Source: Buchnera aphidicola (Cinara pseudotaxifoliae)
Lineage (GTDB): Bacteria; Pseudomonadota; Gammaproteobacteria; Enterobacterales; Enterobacteriaceae
DNA: 64,000 nt
Reading direction: 5' to 3'
NCBI RefSeq assembly: GCF_900128595.1
Contig: NZ_LT635893.1
Span: 372,001-436,000, forward strand
The translations under genes were made by a program, and so were the position numbers. Below the pieces are notes generated by a model. The model worked only from the letters and a program-made list of their open reading frames with translations. It was not told where the DNA came from and did not search any database. Shown in pieces: positions 11,318 to 21,591 of the stretch (positions are counted from its first letter, which is position 1; each line of letters begins with the position of its first letter).

Positions 11318-12274
11318 ATGTTAAAAAAAATATCAAAAATTATCTTTGCGGGTAGTAATAATTTTTCTTTGGAACACTTACGTGCACTATTTTATTCTAA
11401 GTACACCGTTACTGCTGTACTAATTAAATTAGACAATCCTTTTTGCAAAAACAAGAATGAACAATTTTCTCCAATAAAAAAATTTGCTATAAGACATAAT
11501 ATTCAAATATTACAAACAAACAAACTTAATGAAAAAAAATTTTTTATAAAAATATCAAAAATTCAGGCTGATATTTTAATCGTATCATCATATGGATTAA
11601 TAATACCATCTAATATTTTACAATTATTTTATTTTGGGGGGATTAATATACATGCTTCCTTATTACCTAGATGGAAGGGAGCAGCTCCAATTCAATGGGC
11701 AATCTTATCCGGGGATAGTTATACAGGAATCAGTGTAATACAAATGAATTCTAAAGTAGATTCTGGAAAAATAATTTATCAATTAACTTGTCCTATTAGT
11801 AGTAATGATAACACGAAAACTTTATCTGCAAAACTAATACCAATTTCATTACAGTGTATGTATCAATCATTAAATATGATTATATATCCAAAAAAAATAA
11901 TTCAAAACTTAAAAAAAAATATAATTCCGACTATCGCTCCAAAAATAAAAAAAAAAGATGCAAAAATATGTTGGTCATTACCAGTAATTTATATAGATCG
12001 ATTAATTAGAGCATTTAATCCGTGGCCTTGTTGTTATTTTCTTCTTAACAAAGATCATGTAAAAGTCAAAAAATTTTCCATTGCATCTTTTAATCAAAAA
12101 AAATTTAAAAATGGAGAAATTATTAGTATTAGTAAAAAAGGAGTAAAAATAAATACAAAATACGGAGTACTGCGAATTGAAAAAATAAAAATGCCTGGAA
12201 AAAAAACATTACATATAAAAGATATCTTGAATTCAAATAAACAATTATTCATTAAAAATAAAATATTGCCATAA
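11318..12274 (+). CDS. fmt: Methionyl-tRNA formyltransferase
   Basis: A 318-residue enzyme that formylates initiator Met-tRNA using 10-formyl-THF. The N-terminal Rossmann domain has IIFAGSNNFSLEHL; the active-site region NIHASLLPRWKGAAPIQWAI holds the catalytic Asn-His, and SVIQMNSKVDSGKI carries the conserved Asp. The C-terminal OB-like tRNA-binding domain has IRAFNPWPCCYF. The ATG at 11318 aligns with E. coli; an open frame extends upstream across the def stop codon but lacks family similarity. Second gene of def-fmt. Confidence 0.95.
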   Translation: MLKKISKIIFAGSNNFSLEHLRALFYSKYTVTAVLIKLDNPFCKNKNEQFSPIKKFAIRHNIQILQTNKLNEKKFFIKISKIQADILIVSSYGLIIPSNILQLFYFGGINIHASLLPRWKGAAPIQWAILSGDSYTGISVIQMNSKVDSGKIIYQLTCPISSNDNTKTLSAKLIPISLQCMYQSLNMIIYPKKIIQNLKKNIIPTIAPKIKKKDAKICWSLPVIYIDRLIRAFNPWPCCYFLLNKDHVKVKKFSIASFNQKKFKNGEIISISKKGVKINTKYGVLRIEKIKMPGKKTLHIKDILNSNKQLFIKNKILP

Positions 12275-12315
12275 ATTAAAATGTATATTTTTAATAAAAT
12301 TAAAAATACAAAAAT

Positions 12316-12335
12316 AACGGCACAAAAATGCCGTT
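12316..12335. terminator. Bidirectional Rho-independent terminator between fmt and rplQ
   Basis: Stem AACGGCA / TGCCGTT (7 bp) with a six-base CAAAAA loop, preceded by A-rich and followed by T-rich sequence, so both strands end in a U tract. It ends the def-fmt transcript on one strand and the long ribosomal transcript (rplQ side) on the other. Confidence 0.85.
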
Positions 12336-12380
12336 TTTATTAAAATTAAATATAAAAATTTCAACTTTGTTAAACAATTT

Positions 12381-12743
12381 TTATAAATTTCGACCTACTA
12401 ATTCTACGTAGGCCATAGTAGCATTGTCACCTTTCCTAAAACCACATTTTAATATACGTAGATATCCACCGGGACGAGAATAAAAATATGGACCTAATTC
12501 ATTAAATAATTTTTTAACAGTAAAAATATCACGAATTCGAGAAAAAACTACTCGACGATTAGCAATCGTATCATACTTTGATCTAGTAATAAGAGGCTCT
12601 ACAAAACATCTTAATTCCTTAGCTTTTGGTAAAGTTGTTTTAATATATTCATATTGAATTAATGAACAAATCATATTTTTAAACATAGCTTTAACATGAC
12701 TACGTTTTCTATTTAATAATCGTCCTTTTTTTTTATGTCTCAT
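12381..12743 (-). CDS. rplQ: 50S ribosomal protein L17
   Basis: A 120-residue L17 with the conserved N-terminus [20 protein letters not shown] and C-terminal [18 protein letters not shown]. It binds 23S domains and lies near the exit tunnel. It is the last gene of the alpha operon (rpsM-rpsK-rpsD-rpoA-rplQ), 75 bases after rpoA, and is followed by the terminator at 12316-12335. Length is slightly below E. coli (127) because the acidic C-terminal tail is missing. Confidence 0.97.
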   Translation of the reverse strand: MRHKKKGRLLNRKRSHVKAMFKNMICSLIQYEYIKTTLPKAKELRCFVEPLITRSKYDTIANRRVVFSRIRDIFTVKKLFNELGPYFYSRPGGYLRILKCGFRKGDNATMAYVELVGRNL

Positions 12744-12818
12744 AATTCATATATCCTTTAACTTTATTTAAAAATTTCAAAATTATATATCTATAATAAT
12801 CATTATTAACTCAAATAT

Positions 12819-13811
12819 TTATTCATCTATCAAATTTTTTGGTGGCCAATTACTTAACTTCATTCCTAATGATAATCCTTTAGCAGATAAAATATCTTTA
12901 ATTTCTGTCAATGATTTTTTACCTAAATTAGGTGTTTTTAACAACTCTACTTCAGTTTTTTGAACTAAATCGCCAATATAATGAATACTTTCAGCTTTTA
13001 AACAATTTGCAGAACGCACGGTCAACTCTAAATCATCTACTGGACGTAATAAGCTAGGATCGAACTCTGGTTTTTCTTCTTTAACTTCTGTTTCATGAAT
13101 ACCTCTTAAATCAACAAAAGATTCTAATTGTTCTGCTAATATAGTCGCGGCTTTTCTAATGGCTTCTTCTGGATCAATTGTACCATTAGTTTCCATTTCT
13201 ATTATTAACTTATCTAAATCAGTTCTTTGTTCTACTCTGGCAGCTTCAACGTTATATATTATACGTTCTATAGGACTATATGATACGTCTAAAAATAATT
13301 TTCCAATAACACGATTATCTTCCTGTAATAAATCTTTTTGGGATTTAGCAGTTATATATCCTCTGCCGCGCATTACTTTCATGCGAATATCAATAGAAAC
13401 ATTGGGGCAAGTGATATTACAGATAACATGTTTTAAATTTATAATTTCTATAGAAGAATCATGGTTAATGTCTGCGGCAATAACAGGTCCAATACCGCTC
13501 TTTTTTAAAGATAAAATTACCTCGTTTTTACCAAATAATTTTATTGATAAACCTTTTAAATTCAATAAAATATCCAATATATCTTCTTTTATACCTTCTT
13601 TATACATATATTCATGTAATATTCCCTTTATTTCAACTTCAGTAACCGCGCAACCAGACATAGAAGACAACAAAATTCTTCTTAAAGCACTGCCTAGTGT
13701 ATGTCCAAAACCACGCTCTAATGGTTCTAATGTAACTTTAACGTGTGTTGCGCTGATTTGTTCAATATTAACTAGTCTAGGTTTTAAAAAATCTTCTACA
13801 AAATCCTGCAT
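12819..13811 (-). CDS. rpoA: RNA polymerase alpha subunit
   Basis: A 330-residue alpha subunit. The N-terminal assembly domain has [23 protein letters not shown]; the C-terminal DNA/activator-binding domain has [18 protein letters not shown] and [11 protein letters not shown], so both domains are intact. I placed the start at 13811 ([13 protein letters not shown]), in register with E. coli MQGSVTEFLKPRL. AAGG lies four bases upstream; a TTG codon 18 bases earlier is in frame but would add unrelated residues. Fourth gene of the alpha operon. Confidence 0.97.
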   Translation of the reverse strand: MQDFVEDFLKPRLVNIEQISATHVKVTLEPLERGFGHTLGSALRRILLSSMSGCAVTEVEIKGILHEYMYKEGIKEDILDILLNLKGLSIKLFGKNEVILSLKKSGIGPVIAADINHDSSIEIINLKHVICNITCPNVSIDIRMKVMRGRGYITAKSQKDLLQEDNRVIGKLFLDVSYSPIERIIYNVEAARVEQRTDLDKLIIEMETNGTIDPEEAIRKAATILAEQLESFVDLRGIHETEVKEEKPEFDPSLLRPVDDLELTVRSANCLKAESIHYIGDLVQKTEVELLKTPNLGKKSLTEIKDILSAKGLSLGMKLSNWPPKNLIDE

Positions 13812-13841
13812 ACTACCTTTCTCCAACAATAGTCATATTTA

Positions 13842-14462
13842 TTACTTCGAATATAATTCAACTATCAAATGTTCATTAATATCAGAAGATAAATCATGAC
13901 GCTCTATCGGACGTAAAAATGTACCTTCCATTGTTTTATAATTTACATCTAACCAACTAGATGGTTCACGTTGTTTTGTAATTTCTATAGCAGCCTGAAT
14001 TCTCATTTGTTTTTTAGAATGTTCACAAACAGAAATTTTATCTGTAGCAGAAACCTGATAAGAAGGAATATTCACAATTTTGTTATTTACACAAATAGAC
14101 TTATGACTAATTAATTGACGTGATTCTGCTCTGGTAGAACCAAAACCCATACGATATACGACATTATCTAATCTATTTTCTAATAAAAATAACAAATTTT
14201 GACCTGTATTACCTTTTAATCTAGAAGCTTTTTTATAATAATTATGAAACTGTCGTTCTAATATTCCATATAAACGTCTTACTTTTTGTTTTTCTCTTAA
14301 CTGCATACCATAACCTGATAGACGCAACTTTCTTAATCCATGTTGACCTGGAGATTGATCAATTTTACACTTAGATTCAATAGAACGTACACCTGATTTT
14401 AGAAATAAATCCAATCCTTCTCGTCGACTCAATTTTAACTTGGGACCCAAATATTTTGCCAT
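13842..14462 (-). CDS. rpsD: 30S ribosomal protein S4
   Basis: A 206-residue S4, the same length as E. coli. It begins [16 protein letters not shown] and contains the S4 RNA-binding domain with [15 protein letters not shown]. It nucleates 16S 5'-domain assembly and in E. coli represses the alpha operon by binding a pseudoknot in the leader before rpsM. Third gene of the operon, 30 bases before rpoA. Confidence 0.97.
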   Translation of the reverse strand: MAKYLGPKLKLSRREGLDLFLKSGVRSIESKCKIDQSPGQHGLRKLRLSGYGMQLREKQKVRRLYGILERQFHNYYKKASRLKGNTGQNLLFLLENRLDNVVYRMGFGSTRAESRQLISHKSICVNNKIVNIPSYQVSATDKISVCEHSKKQMRIQAAIEITKQREPSSWLDVNYKTMEGTFLRPIERHDLSSDINEHLIVELYSK

Positions 14463-14498
14463 ATCTCTCTTCTCTTATTGTATACATAAATATAATCA

Positions 14499-14891
14499 TT
14501 AAACTCTACGTTTTTTAGAGGGCCGACATCCGTTATGGGGAATAGGAGTAACATCTGTAATATTAGTAATACGAAATCCTGAAGCATTTAAAGCTCTAAT
14601 TGTAGATTCACGACCCGGTCCAGGCCCTTTTACCATAATTTCTAAATTTTTTATACCGTAATCTTTAACTCGATCAGCACATTTTTCGGCTGCTACTTGA
14701 GCAGCAAATGGAGTGGATTTTCTTGAACCCCGAAAACCGGAACCCCCAGAAGTAGCCCACCCTAAAGTATTTCCTTGACGATCAGTAATAGTAACAATGG
14801 TATTATTAAATGATGCATGAATATGCGCAATACCATCTAAAACTTGTTTTTTTATACGTTTTTTAGGGATATTTACTGTTTTTTTTAACAT
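14499..14891 (-). CDS. rpsK: 30S ribosomal protein S11
   Basis: A 130-residue S11 with the typical [19 protein letters not shown] and the C-terminal [10 protein letters not shown]. It lies on the 30S platform near the mRNA exit. The ATG at 14891 is preferred to an in-frame TTG six bases earlier. The basic N-terminus ([15 protein letters not shown]) differs from E. coli but has the same charge. Second gene of the alpha operon. Confidence 0.97.
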   Translation of the reverse strand: MLKKTVNIPKKRIKKQVLDGIAHIHASFNNTIVTITDRQGNTLGWATSGGSGFRGSRKSTPFAAQVAAEKCADRVKDYGIKNLEIMVKGPGPGRESTIRALNASGFRITNITDVTPIPHNGCRPSKKRRV

Positions 14892-14910
14892 AATCAATTA
14901 TTTTTCCAAA

Positions 14911-15270
14911 TTATCTACTTTTTATTAACTTTCTAGGACCTTTGCATGTACGAGCATTTGTTTTAGTTCTTTGTCCACGTACTGGCAAATGTTTGCGATG
15001 ACGTAACCCTCTATAACAACCGATATCCATTAATCTTTTTATGTTGGTGGTTCTTTCTCTACGTAAGTCCCCTTCAATTAAAAAAGTAGATATAAGCTTA
15101 CGTAATTTATCAATTTGTTGTTCATTTAATGCATTAATTTTAATATCATGTCTAAGATTTATAGCTTTACAAATTTTTTTAGACAATGATAAACCAATTC
15201 CATAAATTCCAGTTAAAGCTATTAATAAATGCTTATGATCAGGAATATTTATTCCGGCAATTCTGGTCAC
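14911..15270 (-). CDS. rpsM: 30S ribosomal protein S13
   Basis: A 119-residue S13 beginning [14 protein letters not shown], with the helix-two-turn-helix motif [11 protein letters not shown] and the basic tail [17 protein letters not shown]. It sits in the 30S head and contacts P-site tRNA and 50S bridges. First gene of the alpha operon; rpmJ lies 110 bases upstream, the interval where the E. coli alpha-operon promoter and S4-binding leader lie. Confidence 0.97.
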   Translation of the reverse strand: MTRIAGINIPDHKHLLIALTGIYGIGLSLSKKICKAINLRHDIKINALNEQQIDKLRKLISTFLIEGDLRRERTTNIKRLMDIGCYRGLRHRKHLPVRGQRTKTNARTCKGPRKLIKSR

Positions 15271-15380
15271 AAAAGTTTCCTCTATTTATATATATTGCAT
15301 AGTACATCTATGTATAACTTTGAAAAAAATTTACTAAATTAGTACAAATATTTTTTACAATCAAAACATATACATTAAAA

Positions 15381-15497
15381 CTAACCTTGTCTTTGTTTAT
15401 GTTTAGGATCATTCTTACAAACAACACGGATTACGTTTTTCCGACGAATAATTTTACAACTACGACATAATTTTTTTACTGATGCACGAACTTTCAT
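15381..15497 (-). CDS. rpmJ: 50S ribosomal protein L36
   Basis: A 38-residue zinc-ribbon protein read on the minus strand: it begins [20 protein letters not shown] and ends PKHKQRQG. Zinc ligands C11, C14, C27 and the His of PKHKQ are all present, so this is the zinc-containing form. It has exactly the E. coli length and lies at its normal place after secY in the spc operon. Confidence 0.96.
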   Translation of the reverse strand: MKVRASVKKLCRSCKIIRRKNVIRVVCKNDPKHKQRQG

Positions 15498-15532
15498 TGA
15501 TACTCCAAAATAAATATTATACTGATATTATT

Positions 15533-16828
15533 TTAATTCTTTAAATATAAATTTGCTTTTTTTAATATCTTTTTATATTGAGTAGACATCATTAATGTTT
15601 GTATTTGTACAATAAACTCCATAAGTACTACTACTACAATTAATAAAGAAGTACCTCCAAAATAAAAAGGAACTTTCAACCAAGAATGCATAACGTCAGG
15701 TACTAGACATATAAATACAGTATATATAGAACCAATTGTTGTTAACTTTAAAACAATTTTTTTAATATATTGTTCAGTTTGTAATCCCGGTCTAATTCCA
15801 GGTACAAATGCACCTGACTTTTTTAAATTAACAGCAGTATCTTTAGAATTAAACATTACACTAGTATAAAAAAAACAAAAAAATATTATCAATATTACAT
15901 TTGTTAACATATAAACATTGTGATTAAATTTAAAAAAATCAAAAATTTTTACTAAAAATATTTTGTTGTTAAAAACATGACGACAATATGTCAATATAAT
16001 TGACGGAAAAAGAATCAGACTAGAAGAAAAAATAACAGGTACTACCCCAGCCATATTAACTTTTAAAGGTAAATAACTGTGATGTGACGCATACATGCTT
16101 CTTCCTTGATGACGACGAGCATAGCATACAACAATATTGCGTTGACTTTTTTCAAAAAACACTACTGTAAAAATTACAGCAAACATAACTAATAATATTA
16201 GTAATAAATATAAATTATTAAAGTGGTAAATACGCATTACAGAAAATGTCTTTTGAATAGAAGCAGGCAAAGAAGATATTATTCCAAAAAAAATTATTAA
16301 CGAGATACCGTTACCTATACCTTTATCAGTAATGAATTCTCCCAACCACATCAAAAAAATAGTTCCGGTTACCATACTAATAATTGAAATTATATAAAAA
16401 TAAAAATCTGTAAACACAAAAATATTTTTCATACCAGGTATAAAAGGAAGTCCGATTACCACACTGATTGACTGAATTATAGATAATAATAAAGTTAAAT
16501 ATTTAGTATATTGATTAATTTTTTTTGTTCCTTCCTCTCCTTCTTTTTTTAAATTACGTAAATGCGAACAAATTAATGTTAATAATTGAATTAAAATAGA
16601 AGAAGAAATATATGGCATTACACCCAACGTAAATATTGAAACACGATTTAATGATCCTCCAGAAAAAATATTAAACATGGTAAACAAAGAACTGTTTGTA
16701 TGAGTAAAAAATTGTTCTAATACTTTCATATTAATACCTGGAATCGGTATAAAAGAACCAATACGAAATATTATTATAGCAATAAAAACTAACCACATTC
16801 TTTTTTTTAAATTATATAATATAGACAT
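15533..16828 (-). CDS. secY: Protein translocase subunit SecY
   Basis: A 431-residue inner-membrane channel with ten hydrophobic segments, transporting unfolded proteins with SecA. Recognisable: FRIGSFIPIPGI in the first transmembrane segment/plug region, YISSSILIQLL, KKEGEEGTKKINQYT cytoplasmic loop, and GIRPGLQTEQYI near the C-terminal part. The E. coli protein is 443 long; here the first roughly 15 cytoplasmic residues are missing. Its gene follows rplO in the spc operon. secE and secG would have to lie elsewhere. Confidence 0.96.
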   Translation of the reverse strand: MSILYNLKKRMWLVFIAIIIFRIGSFIPIPGINMKVLEQFFTHTNSSLFTMFNIFSGGSLNRVSIFTLGVMPYISSSILIQLLTLICSHLRNLKKEGEEGTKKINQYTKYLTLLLSIIQSISVVIGLPFIPGMKNIFVFTDFYFYIISIISMVTGTIFLMWLGEFITDKGIGNGISLIIFFGIISSLPASIQKTFSVMRIYHFNNLYLLLILLVMFAVIFTVVFFEKSQRNIVVCYARRHQGRSMYASHHSYLPLKVNMAGVVPVIFSSSLILFPSIILTYCRHVFNNKIFLVKIFDFFKFNHNVYMLTNVILIIFFCFFYTSVMFNSKDTAVNLKKSGAFVPGIRPGLQTEQYIKKIVLKLTTIGSIYTVFICLVPDVMHSWLKVPFYFGGTSLLIVVVVLMEFIVQIQTLMMSTQYKKILKKANLYLKN

Positions 16829-16872
16829 AATATACTTTCTGTTAGTAGTAAAATTATTTAAGTAAAAAATAT

Positions 16873-17310
16873 TTATTTTGTAATCGTTCCTCCGATTGAT
16901 TCAATGTATATTCGTACTCCTTTAGTAACAGATAGTCCAGAAATTACTATTGGTTTTTTTATTACTCCAACTTTAATAATCTTAACATATCTAATATTTT
17001 TTTTAATTAAATTTGTTTTTTTTAAAACAGATAGATTTATTATCTTAAAATGAGAAATTCTATTTAATTCAAATAACCTAATTTCATCTATAAACATTTT
17101 TTTTCTAGATATAAAACCAAATTTAGGAATTCTTCTATATAAAGGTGTTTGTCCTCCTTCAAAACTTTTTCTAACATTTCCTCCTGATCTAGATTTTTGA
17201 CCTTTATGTCCTCTTCCACCTGTTTTTCCTAAACCTGAACCAATTCCTCTACATATACGCTTTCTTTTTTTTTTTATACATATAGAGCTTGACAATACAT
17301 TTAAATACAT
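16873..17310 (-). CDS. rplO: 50S ribosomal protein L15
   Basis: A 145-residue L15. The glycine-rich extension [20 protein letters not shown] at about residues 21-40 penetrates the 23S core, and the globular C-terminal domain ends ESIGGTITK. It begins MYLNVLSSS, in register with E. coli MRLNTLSPA. The start overlaps the rpmD end by ten bases, suggesting translational coupling. Confidence 0.96.
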   Translation of the reverse strand: MYLNVLSSSICIKKKRKRICRGIGSGLGKTGGRGHKGQKSRSGGNVRKSFEGGQTPLYRRIPKFGFISRKKMFIDEIRLFELNRISHFKIINLSVLKKTNLIKKNIRYVKIIKVGVIKKPIVISGLSVTKGVRIYIESIGGTITK

Positions 17311-17495
17311 AATTTTTTCCTTTCATTAACAGAAACCATATAAAAAACTTTCTTAATCATACCACGAATAGAAGGAGTATCTTCTCGTTGTACGGTGTCA
17401 CCAATATGACGTAAACCTAATCCTTTAACTGTAGCTATATGTTTTGGTAAACGACCAATATGACTTTTTGTTTGAGTAATAAAAATTCTTTTCAT
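17301..17495 (-). CDS. rpmD: 50S ribosomal protein L30
   Basis: A 64-residue L30 with [14 protein letters not shown] and the family signature [20 protein letters not shown]. It is about five residues longer than E. coli at the C-terminus. The extra residues are encoded in the overlap with rplO. It lies between rpsE and rplO as in all enterobacteria. Confidence 0.95.
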   Translation of the reverse strand: MKRIFITQTKSHIGRLPKHIATVKGLGLRHIGDTVQREDTPSIRGMIKKVFYMVSVNERKKLCI

Positions 17496-17516
17496 AAATA
17501 AAATACACCATTTATT

Positions 17517-18011
17517 TTAAATATTAATAATAGATTTTCCAAGTTTTTTCGTTATCATTTCTGGCGATCGAATTTTTTTTAAACCATTAATAGTAGCTTT
17601 AACTACATTGATAGGATTAGTAGATCCATATATTTTAGCTAAAATATTTTGAATTCCTATAACTTCTAAAACAGCCCGCATAGCACCACCAGCAATAATT
17701 CCTGTACCATCCGATGCAGGTTTCATAAATATCTTAGATCCTGTATGAGAACCATATACAGAATGTTGTATGGTATTTTGATTTAATGGAATAACAATCA
17801 TATTTTTTTTAGCTTTTTCCATAGATTTTTGAATCGCAGAAGGAACTTCTCGAGCCTTACCATAACCAACACCTATTTTTCCTTTACCGTTACCTACAAC
17901 TGTCAATGCAGTAAATGAAAAAATTCTTCCTCCTTTTACTGTTTTTGATACACGGTTAACTATAATCAATTTTTCTTGTAAATCTAGAGATAATTTTTTA
18001 TCAAAATTCAT
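17517..18011 (-). CDS. rpsE: 30S ribosomal protein S5
   Basis: A 164-residue S5 with the N-terminal double-stranded RNA-binding domain ([21 protein letters not shown]) and the C-terminal ribosomal S5 fold ([16 protein letters not shown]). It takes part in decoding accuracy with S4. Three ATG codons lie at the start; 18011 was chosen because AAGGA sits eight bases upstream. spc operon. Confidence 0.96.
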   Translation of the reverse strand: MNFDKKLSLDLQEKLIIVNRVSKTVKGGRIFSFTALTVVGNGKGKIGVGYGKAREVPSAIQKSMEKAKKNMIVIPLNQNTIQHSVYGSHTGSKIFMKPASDGTGIIAGGAMRAVLEVIGIQNILAKIYGSTNPINVVKATINGLKKIRSPEMITKKLGKSIINI

Positions 18012-18033
18012 ATACATCATCCTTTTTTTTTAT

Positions 18034-18402
18034 TTAAAAAACCAAACCAGATATACGAGCAGATTCAGCTAATTCTTTAACTCGACCATGATATTTAAAA
18101 CCAGAACGATCAAAGAAAACAACTTTTATTCCTTTTTTTAATGCTCGTTCGGCAATTAATTGTCCAATTATTTTAGCAGAATGTTTATTTCCAGTATAGG
18201 TATGATTAATGTTTAGCTTTTTAAATTCTACAGTAGAAGCACTTGCAGAAATAGTGGATTTTTTGGAAACCACAATTTGAGCATATATATGTCTAGAAGT
18301 ACGATGTACTACCAAACGAAATAATCGATTAGAATGTTTATTCTTACGTATTTTAGTACATCGACGAATTCGTGAATATTTTTTATTAATTTTTCCTTTC
18401 AT
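18034..18402 (-). CDS. rplR: 50S ribosomal protein L18
   Basis: A 122-residue L18 that brings 5S rRNA into the large subunit. Motifs: RIRRCTKIR, RLVVHRTSRHIYAQ and FDRSGFKYHGRVKELA. The open frame extends upstream into rplF; the ATG at 18402, one base after the rplF TAG stop, gives the family length and start region, so the two genes abut. Confidence 0.96.
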   Translation of the reverse strand: MKGKINKKYSRIRRCTKIRKNKHSNRLFRLVVHRTSRHIYAQIVVSKKSTISASASTVEFKKLNINHTYTGNKHSAKIIGQLIAERALKKGIKVVFFDRSGFKYHGRVKELAESARISGLVF

Positions 18403-18403
18403 G

Positions 18404-18943
18404 CTACTTTTTTTTAGCCTCCTTGATTCGTACAATTTCATTAAAGTAACGAATACCTTTTCCTTTATAGGGTTCGGGAGTACGATATAATCGTATATTT
18501 GCCGCTACCTGTCCAACTAATTGTTTATCTATACTTTTCAAAACAATTTCAGTTTGAGATACTATTATAGCTGTTACCATATGTGGAATTTTATAAATTA
18601 CTGGATGCGAAAAACCTAAATATAATTTTAGAACGTTTTTATTTTCTAGTATAACACGATACCCAACGCCAAATAAATTTAATTGTTTTTTAAAACCTTC
18701 TGTAACGCCTAAAACCATGGTGTGGACTAAAGAACGACAAGTACCAGCTTGCATCCAACCATATGATTCAGATAAATGATTATGTGAAAAAAATAAAGAA
18801 TCATCCTTTTTAAGAATTTTTACGCATACATGCATTATACGCGTTAATGAACCCAAAGGTCCGTTTACTGTAATTTTACAATCAGATAAATTAACGGTTA
18901 CATTATTTGGAACAATAATGGATGATTTTGCAACACGAGACAT
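18404..18943 (-). CDS. rplF: 50S ribosomal protein L6
   Basis: A 179-residue L6, two tandem copies of the L6 fold, located near the factor-binding region. It begins MSRVAKSSIIVPNNV and ends with the conserved PEPYKGKGIRYFNE (about residues 155-168) followed by a lysine-rich tail. Its stop lies one base before the rplR ATG. spc operon. Confidence 0.96.
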   Translation of the reverse strand: MSRVAKSSIIVPNNVTVNLSDCKITVNGPLGSLTRIMHVCVKILKKDDSLFFSHNHLSESYGWMQAGTCRSLVHTMVLGVTEGFKKQLNLFGVGYRVILENKNVLKLYLGFSHPVIYKIPHMVTAIIVSQTEIVLKSIDKQLVGQVAANIRLYRTPEPYKGKGIRYFNEIVRIKEAKKK

Positions 18944-18978
18944 TTTTAGGTTCCTCTATTTAAATAAAATCAATAAAA

Positions 18979-19371
18979 TTAACTTACATAACATATAATT
19001 TCTCCACCTAATCCTTTTTTCCGTGCCGCTTTATCAGTCATCATACCCCTAGAAGTAGAAAGAATAGCAATGCCTAGATTATTCATTACAACAGGTATTT
19101 TACGTTTTGTACAATACTTACGTAAACTTGGACGACTTACTCGAGAAATATATTCAATAACTGATTTTCCATCATAATATTTTAAAAAAATTTTTAATTG
19201 AGAAATTTGGATATTTTGTATTTTATAATTACAAATATATCCTTCATACTTTAAAACTTTAACAATATTTTCTTTAATTTTAGAAAAAGGAACAATCACA
19301 AAGATTTTATTGGAGCGTTGACCATTACGAATAGATGTCAACATATCTGCTATAGGGTCTTGCATACTCAT
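18979..19371 (-). CDS. rpsH: 30S ribosomal protein S8
   Basis: A 130-residue S8 beginning [18 protein letters not shown], identical in register to E. coli, and ending [13 protein letters not shown]. It binds the central domain of 16S; in E. coli it also represses the spc operon by binding the rplE mRNA start region. The signature VSRPSLR and [12 protein letters not shown] are present. Confidence 0.97.
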   Translation of the reverse strand: MSMQDPIADMLTSIRNGQRSNKIFVIVPFSKIKENIVKVLKYEGYICNYKIQNIQISQLKIFLKYYDGKSVIEYISRVSRPSLRKYCTKRKIPVVMNNLGIAILSTSRGMMTDKAARKKGLGGEIICYVS

Positions 19372-19422
19372 AAAATGTACCTTATATCATATAATTTAGT
19401 TAATTTACAATTCTAACAAGAA

Positions 19423-19728
19423 TTACCAACTTGCTTTTGTTAAACCTGGTATTTCCCCTTTCATGGCAGCTTCACGTAATTTCATACGACTCAATCCAAA
19501 CTTACGAAGAAAAGCATGTGGGCGTCCAGTTTGTCGACAACGATTGCGTTGTCGTGATGGACTAGAATCTCTGGGAAGAGTTTGTAGTTTTAGCATAGCG
19601 TTCCAACGATCTTTATCAGATGATAATTTCGATTTTATAATTTTTTTTAATTGAGTGCGTACTGAATAATATTTTATTGCTAATTTAGATCTTTTAATTT
19701 CTCTAAATTTCATAGATTGTTTAGCCAT
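19423..19728 (-). CDS. rpsN: 30S ribosomal protein S14
   Basis: A 101-residue S14 of the long, zinc-free type: only one cysteine ([13 protein letters not shown]) and no CxxC pairs. It begins [16 protein letters not shown] and ends with the invariant GLTKASW. An upstream extension of the open frame into rplE was rejected because E. coli S14 has exactly 101 residues from this ATG. spc operon. Confidence 0.96.
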   Translation of the reverse strand: MAKQSMKFREIKRSKLAIKYYSVRTQLKKIIKSKLSSDKDRWNAMLKLQTLPRDSSPSRQRNRCRQTGRPHAFLRKFGLSRMKLREAAMKGEIPGLTKASW

Positions 19729-19747
19729 TATATTTACCGTTATAATT

Positions 19748-20287
19748 TTATTTTTGAAATGGAAAATTAAACGCAGAAAGCAACTGTTCACATTCTTCGT
19801 TAGAATTAGCGTTAGTAGTAATTGTGATATCCATACCCCTAATAGAATCAATTTTTTCATAATTAATTTCAGGAAAAATAATTTGTTCACGAATCCCTAA
19901 ACTGTAATTACCTGTACCATCAAATGATTTACGCGATAAACCTCTAAAATCACGTATACGAGGTATAGCAATAGTTATTAACTTATCAAAAAAATCCCAT
20001 TGTCTTGTACCTCTTAAAGTAACCTTACATCCTATTGGATAACCTTTACGAATTTTAAAAGTTGCAATAGATTTTTTAGCAACAGTTATAACCGGTTTTT
20101 GACCAGAAATTCTCATTAAATCATTCATAGCGTGTTCTAATACTTTTTTATCTGTTACAGATTTTCCTACACCCATATTTAAAGTAATTTTTTTAATTTG
20201 AGGAACAGCCATAACAGTAGAATAATTTAATTCTTTCATTAATTTAGGAATAACATAATTCACATAATGAACATGCAGTCTTGCCAT
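19748..20287 (-). CDS. rplE: 50S ribosomal protein L5
   Basis: A 179-residue L5, the same length as E. coli. It binds 5S rRNA and contacts P-site tRNA. Motifs: [35 protein letters not shown], and [12 protein letters not shown]. It lies in the normal order rplX-rplE-rpsN. AAGGAGG lies about eight bases before the ATG, an unusually complete ribosome-binding site for this genome. Confidence 0.97.
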   Translation of the reverse strand: MARLHVHYVNYVIPKLMKELNYSTVMAVPQIKKITLNMGVGKSVTDKKVLEHAMNDLMRISGQKPVITVAKKSIATFKIRKGYPIGCKVTLRGTRQWDFFDKLITIAIPRIRDFRGLSRKSFDGTGNYSLGIREQIIFPEINYEKIDSIRGMDITITTNANSNEECEQLLSAFNFPFQK

Positions 20288-20304
20288 ATCTTAATTTCCT
20301 CCTT

Positions 20305-20622
20305 TTATGTCAACGATTTTTTAGTAGATTTATATCTACGTGTTTTTTTACCATTGATCCAAAAAAATTCTATTTTATCTGGTTTATTTGTTTCTTTATT
20401 AAAAATAGAAACATTAGATATATGAATAGGTGATTCTTTTGAAATAATCCCAGCTACTTGTTGTTTTTCTGGAATTGCTTTTTGATGTTTTTTAACTAAA
20501 TTAACACCTTGCACTATAACTGTATTATTGCCATGATAAATCTTCTGTACTATACCTATCTTACCTTTATCTCTTCCTGTTAATACTATTACTACATCAT
20601 GAAAACGTATTTTTGCAGCCAT
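20305..20622 (-). CDS. rplX: 50S ribosomal protein L24
   Basis: A 105-residue L24 with the KOW motif VVIVLTGRDKGKIGIVQKI at about residues 10-28. It is an assembly initiator that binds the 5' end of 23S. Ending KTRRYKSTKKSLT. spc operon, 15 bases after rplN. Confidence 0.96.
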   Translation of the reverse strand: MAAKIRFHDVVIVLTGRDKGKIGIVQKIYHGNNTVIVQGVNLVKKHQKAIPEKQQVAGIISKESPIHISNVSIFNKETNKPDKIEFFWINGKKTRRYKSTKKSLT

Positions 20623-20637
20623 TATTTAGTTTCCTTA

Positions 20638-21009
20638 TCATAATACTTCTGGAGCTAAAGAAATAATTTTCATAAAAGATTCCGTTCTTAATTCTCTTGT
20701 AACCGGACCAAATATACGAGTCCCAACAGGTTGCCCGGTTGTATCGTTTAACATAACACATGCATTATTATCAAAACAAATCATTGATCCATCCGGTCTC
20801 CTAATCCCTTTTTTAGTACGAACAATAACTGCTTTCATAACATCACCTTTTTTAACTTTACTACGAGGAATCGCTTCTTTAATTGCTACCTTAATTATAT
20901 CACCAATACCTGCATAACGTCGACGAGAACCACCTAATACCTTTATACACATAACTAACCGAGCTCCAGAATTATCAGCTACATGTAAAACTGTTTGTAC
21001 TTGAATCAT
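20638..21009 (-). CDS. rplN: 50S ribosomal protein L14
   Basis: A 123-residue L14, as in E. coli: [27 protein letters not shown] at the start and [13 protein letters not shown] near the end. It forms an intersubunit bridge. It is the first gene of the spc operon, and the 131 bases before it form the S10/spc junction with a hairpin at 21085-21117. Confidence 0.97.
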   Translation of the reverse strand: MIQVQTVLHVADNSGARLVMCIKVLGGSRRRYAGIGDIIKVAIKEAIPRSKVKKGDVMKAVIVRTKKGIRRPDGSMICFDNNACVMLNDTTGQPVGTRIFGPVTRELRTESFMKIISLAPEVL

Positions 21010-21084
21010 ATATATAATCCTATATTTTATATTTAAAAATGTAAAATTTTAAAAATAATATAATTATTAAATATAACAACAGAA

Positions 21085-21117
21085 GACATGAAACTATTTA
21101 TTCATAATTCTCATGCC
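21085..21117 (-). terminator. Candidate hairpin at the S10/spc operon junction
   Basis: On the minus strand GGCATGAGA pairs with TTTCATGTC (nine pairs, two of them G-U) around a 15-base AT loop. It lies between rpsQ and rplN, where E. coli separates the S10 and spc operons. No clean U run follows, so it may attenuate rather than end transcription, or be incidental. Confidence 0.35.
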
Positions 21118-21140
21118 TCCGTGTATAAAAATAAAAAATT

Positions 21141-21395
21141 TTAAGTAAAAGACTTTTCTAAAACACGCAAAAGAGTCCAAGATTTAGTCTTAGAGATTGG
21201 TCGGCATTCATAAATTTCAACTATATCACCAATTTTGCAAACATCCTGTTCATCATGTACACATAACTTCGTTCTTTTTTTTACATATTTTCCATAAATA
21301 GAATGTTTTATTTTACGATCTATATTCACAATTATAGATTTTTGCATTTTATTACTAACAACACAACCTTTCAAAATATTTTTTTTATCATTCAT
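21141..21395 (-). CDS. rpsQ: 30S ribosomal protein S17
   Basis: An 84-residue S17 with an OB fold that binds the 16S 5' domain: [34 protein letters not shown] and [18 protein letters not shown]. Its ATG overlaps the rpmC stop by four bases, a sign of coupled translation. Last gene of the S10 operon. Confidence 0.97.
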   Translation of the reverse strand: MNDKKNILKGCVVSNKMQKSIIVNIDRKIKHSIYGKYVKKRTKLCVHDEQDVCKIGDIVEIYECRPISKTKSWTLLRVLEKSFT

Positions 21396-21589
21396 GATAT
21401 ATCATTTATCCGATCTGTTAAAACAGTTTTAATGCGCGCAATATCCTTTCTAATTTTTTTTATTACATGCGTTTTTTTTAACTTTCCGGACGCTAATTGT
21501 AAACGCATATTCAATTGTTCTTGTAATAATCCTAACAATTTTTTTTTCAAGTCTTGTTTACTAATATCATTTTGTATAACATTATGCAT
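21392..21589 (-). CDS. rpmC: 50S ribosomal protein L29
   Basis: A 65-residue two-helix L29 at the tunnel exit, a docking site for trigger factor and SRP together with L23. The signature [20 protein letters not shown] is present. The N-terminal 10-12 residues differ from E. coli. The four-base overlap with rpsQ and the two-base gap after rplP mark tight coupling. Confidence 0.94.
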   Translation of the reverse strand: MHNVIQNDISKQDLKKKLLGLLQEQLNMRLQLASGKLKKTHVIKKIRKDIARIKTVLTDRINDIS

Positions 21590-21591
21590 AA

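Noticed and set aside
13159..13899. A 246-codon open frame antisense to rpoA
   Set aside because: It mirrors the conserved rpoA frame; composition and position are those of an antisense shadow.
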